Both the position numbers and the translations under genes were made by a program. From the NCBI RefSeq assembly GCF_012935325.2, contig NZ_JABBYG020000027.1:1-64000 (forward strand): 64,000 nucleotides of DNA, read 5' to 3'. Below are positions 62,754-64,000 of this stretch, piece by piece. This stretch comes from Paenibacillus sp. PL91 (GTDB lineage Bacteria; Bacillota; Bacilli; Paenibacillales; Paenibacillaceae). Numbering within the stretch: position 1 is the stretch's first letter; each line of letters begins with the position of its first letter. Under the pieces are notes generated by a model. That model was given only the letters and a program-made list of their open reading frames with translations. It was not told the origin of the DNA and made no database searches.

Positions 62754-63872
62754 ATGTTGACACGTGAGCAAGTTATAGAGGCCGTCGAATTGGTGACGGC
62801 AGAGCAGAAGGCGGACGAGATCACCATCCGCGACGTAATGGTTCGGGACCGTCAAGTTTCGATGACGGTCCTTGGGGTTAGCGCGGCTGCGCAGCCCGCG
62901 CTGGAAGCCTCGCTCCGCGAGGCGCTGGCGCGCCTGGGCGCCGAAACCGTGCACTTCCGGTTTCGGGCCGAGGCAGCGCCTGCCGCGGGCGCAGGCGCGT
63001 CTACGCCGCCGCCTGCGGCAGCTAAAGCAGCGGCCGCGGCTAGCGCCGGTGCCGGCAAAGCTGGCGGCCCAGCGCCCGTACAGGGCCACGGGGCCGGCCT
63101 TGCCAACCCGCTGCTGGACCCTAGCAGCGGCGTGAAGTTCATCGCCGTCGCCAGCGGCAAAGGCGGCGTCGGCAAATCGACGGTGACCGTCAATCTTGCG
63201 GTCGCCTTAGCCCGCAGGGGCAAGCGTGTCGGCATTATCGATGCCGACATCTACGGCTTCAGCGTTCCCGATATGATGGGAATCGAAGAGCGTCCGGAAG
63301 TGGTGAACGAGAGGGTAATCCCGATCGAGAAGTTTGGCGTCAAAGTCATGTCGATGGGCTTCTTCGTGGAAGACAACAGTCCGATCGTATGGCGCGGGCC
63401 GATGCTCGGCAAAATGCTGCGCAACTTTTTCCAAGAGATCGAATGGGGCGAGCTGGACTACTTGCTGCTTGACCTGCCTCCAGGCACAGGAGACGTTGCG
63501 CTTGACGTGCATCAGATCATCCCGCAAAGCAAAGAGATTATTGTAACAACGCCGCATGCCACCGCAGCCTTCGTAGCGGCAAGAGCCGGCGCTATGGCAC
63601 TGAAAACCGAGCATGAGATCATTGGAGTCGTCGAAAATATGTCCTATTACATATCTACTGCAACAGGTGAGAAGGAATATGTATTTGGACGCGGAGGCGG
63701 CGCTAGGCTAGCGGAGACGCTTCATGCCGATCTGATGGCGCAAATTCCATTGGGCGCTCCGGATAACCATATATCTGAGCCTGATTTTGCTCCGTCTGTA
63801 TACAAAGAGGACAGCGACACAGGCAGATTGTACTTGGAGCTGGCGGATCGCGTGTTGAGCAAGTGCGAATAA
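62754..63872 (+). CDS. salA: Mrp/NBP35-family ATPase (SalA-like)
   Basis: The 372-residue protein has an N-terminal FeS-assembly-like domain (MIP18/DUF59, about 1-72), an Ala/Pro/Gly-rich linker (about 73-118) and a P-loop ATPase with GKGGVGKST (135-143). The CPxC-type cysteines that hold iron-sulfur clusters in Mrp/ApbC proteins are replaced by ISTATGEKEYVFGRGG, so cluster binding is unlikely. The linker is much richer in G+C than the surroundings. ATG at 62754 after AAAGGTGGG. SalA of B. subtilis, at the same position, acts on gene regulation. Confidence 0.88.
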   Translation: MLTREQVIEAVELVTAEQKADEITIRDVMVRDRQVSMTVLGVSAAAQPALEASLREALARLGAETVHFRFRAEAAPAAGAGASTPPPAAAKAAAAASAGAGKAGGPAPVQGHGAGLANPLLDPSSGVKFIAVASGKGGVGKSTVTVNLAVALARRGKRVGIIDADIYGFSVPDMMGIEERPEVVNERVIPIEKFGVKVMSMGFFVEDNSPIVWRGPMLGKMLRNFFQEIEWGELDYLLLDLPPGTGDVALDVHQIIPQSKEIIVTTPHATAAFVAARAGAMALKTEHEIIGVVENMSYYISTATGEKEYVFGRGGGARLAETLHADLMAQIPLGAPDNHISEPDFAPSVYKEDSDTGRLYLELADRVLSKCE

Positions 63873-63893
63873 AGTAGCCATCCACAATAATAA

Positions 63894-63939
63894 AGCCCGA
63901 ACGATTGTCTTTTGCGGACAACCAGTTCGGGCTATTTTT
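63894..63939. terminator. Bidirectional terminator between convergent genes
   Basis: AGCCCGAAC (63894-63902) pairs with GTTCGGGCT (63925-63933), with an inner TTGTC/GACAA stem; TTTTT follows on the plus strand and A residues precede it. Confidence 0.88.
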
Positions 63940-63950
63940 ACGAAATGCGA

Positions 63951-64000
63951 CTACATGCCAGAGTCTCCGCCTCCGCCTTCTTCTTCAGAACCCGAATCTC
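63951..64000 (-). CDS. gerD: Probable 3' end of gerD (partial)
   Basis: On the minus strand, the last 15 codons read DSGSEEEGGGGDSGM and end with TAG at 63953-63951. A Gly/Ser/Glu-rich tail and a minus-strand gene next to salA both fit gerD, the germination lipoprotein encoded there in B. subtilis. Only the tail is in the window, so the call depends on gene order. Confidence 0.5.
   Translation of the reverse strand, partial: DSGSEEEGGGGDSGM

Overview
The window is a stretch of Bacillales chromosome that best fits Paenibacillus or a close relative. The evidence is gene order (5S rRNA, then ctsR-mcsA-mcsB-clpC, radA-disA, yacL, ispDF, gltX, cysES, mrnC-rlmB-rae1-sigH, secE-nusG, L11/L1/L10/L12, rpoBC, str, S10-spc-alpha, truA, rplM-rpsI, cwlD, mrp, gerD end), strong AGGAGG ribosome binding sites, frequent TTG/GTG starts, sigma-A promoters and sporulation genes. 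It is mostly housekeeping sequence; the interest lies where accessory genes interrupt the conserved order.

Layout. 1-5000: tail of an rRNA operon, then the CtsR-controlled protein quality-control operon with a clear CtsR box. 5000-9140: a Fur-boxed heme-monooxygenase-like gene, a DnaA-box-rich spacer, radA, disA and pssA. 9141-11160: an accessory insertion. It holds a tyrosine recombinase gene enclosed by two perfect 29-bp inverted repeats, followed by a stand-alone HD-GYP gene. 11190-21110: a small cysteine-containing protein, yacL, ispDF, gltX, a cysteine T-box with cysES, mrnC, rlmB, rae1 and sigH. 21400-38500: rpmG-secE-nusG, rplKAJL with an L10 leader, a methyltransferase, rpoBC, an L7Ae-like protein, rpsL-rpsG-fusA-tuf. 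38780-41650: a TrpXYZ-like ABC importer inserted between tuf and the S10 operon. 42080-57330: S10-spc-alpha ribosomal protein cluster with secY, adk, map and infA. 57330-64000: truA (the usual ecfA-ecfA'-ecfT genes are missing), rplM-rpsI, cysH-sat, cwlD, an Mrp-family ATPase and the 3' end of a probable gerD.

The most notable candidate is at 9221-10470. The recombinase gene lies between two identical dyad sites in inverted orientation (10-bp arms, 6-bp spacer), the arrangement expected for site-specific inversion. Inside the segment, beyond the recombinase stop codon, a sigma-A-like promoter (TTGTAA, 17 bp, TATAAT) points out of the segment. As drawn it fires into the pssA terminator; inverted, it would fire into the HD-GYP gene. 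I infer a self-encoded, phase-variable ON/OFF switch for a cyclic-di-GMP phosphodiesterase-like protein, seen here in the OFF orientation. This rests on sequence alone.

Other points: a family of roughly 95-bp intergenic repeats upstream of ispD, rpsL and truA; related hairpin repeats near sigH and downstream of rplL; an adenylate kinase whose lid has lost two of the usual zinc ligands; and a 13-bp dyad over the rpoB promoter. No CRISPR array, tRNA gene, prophage or transposase was seen.
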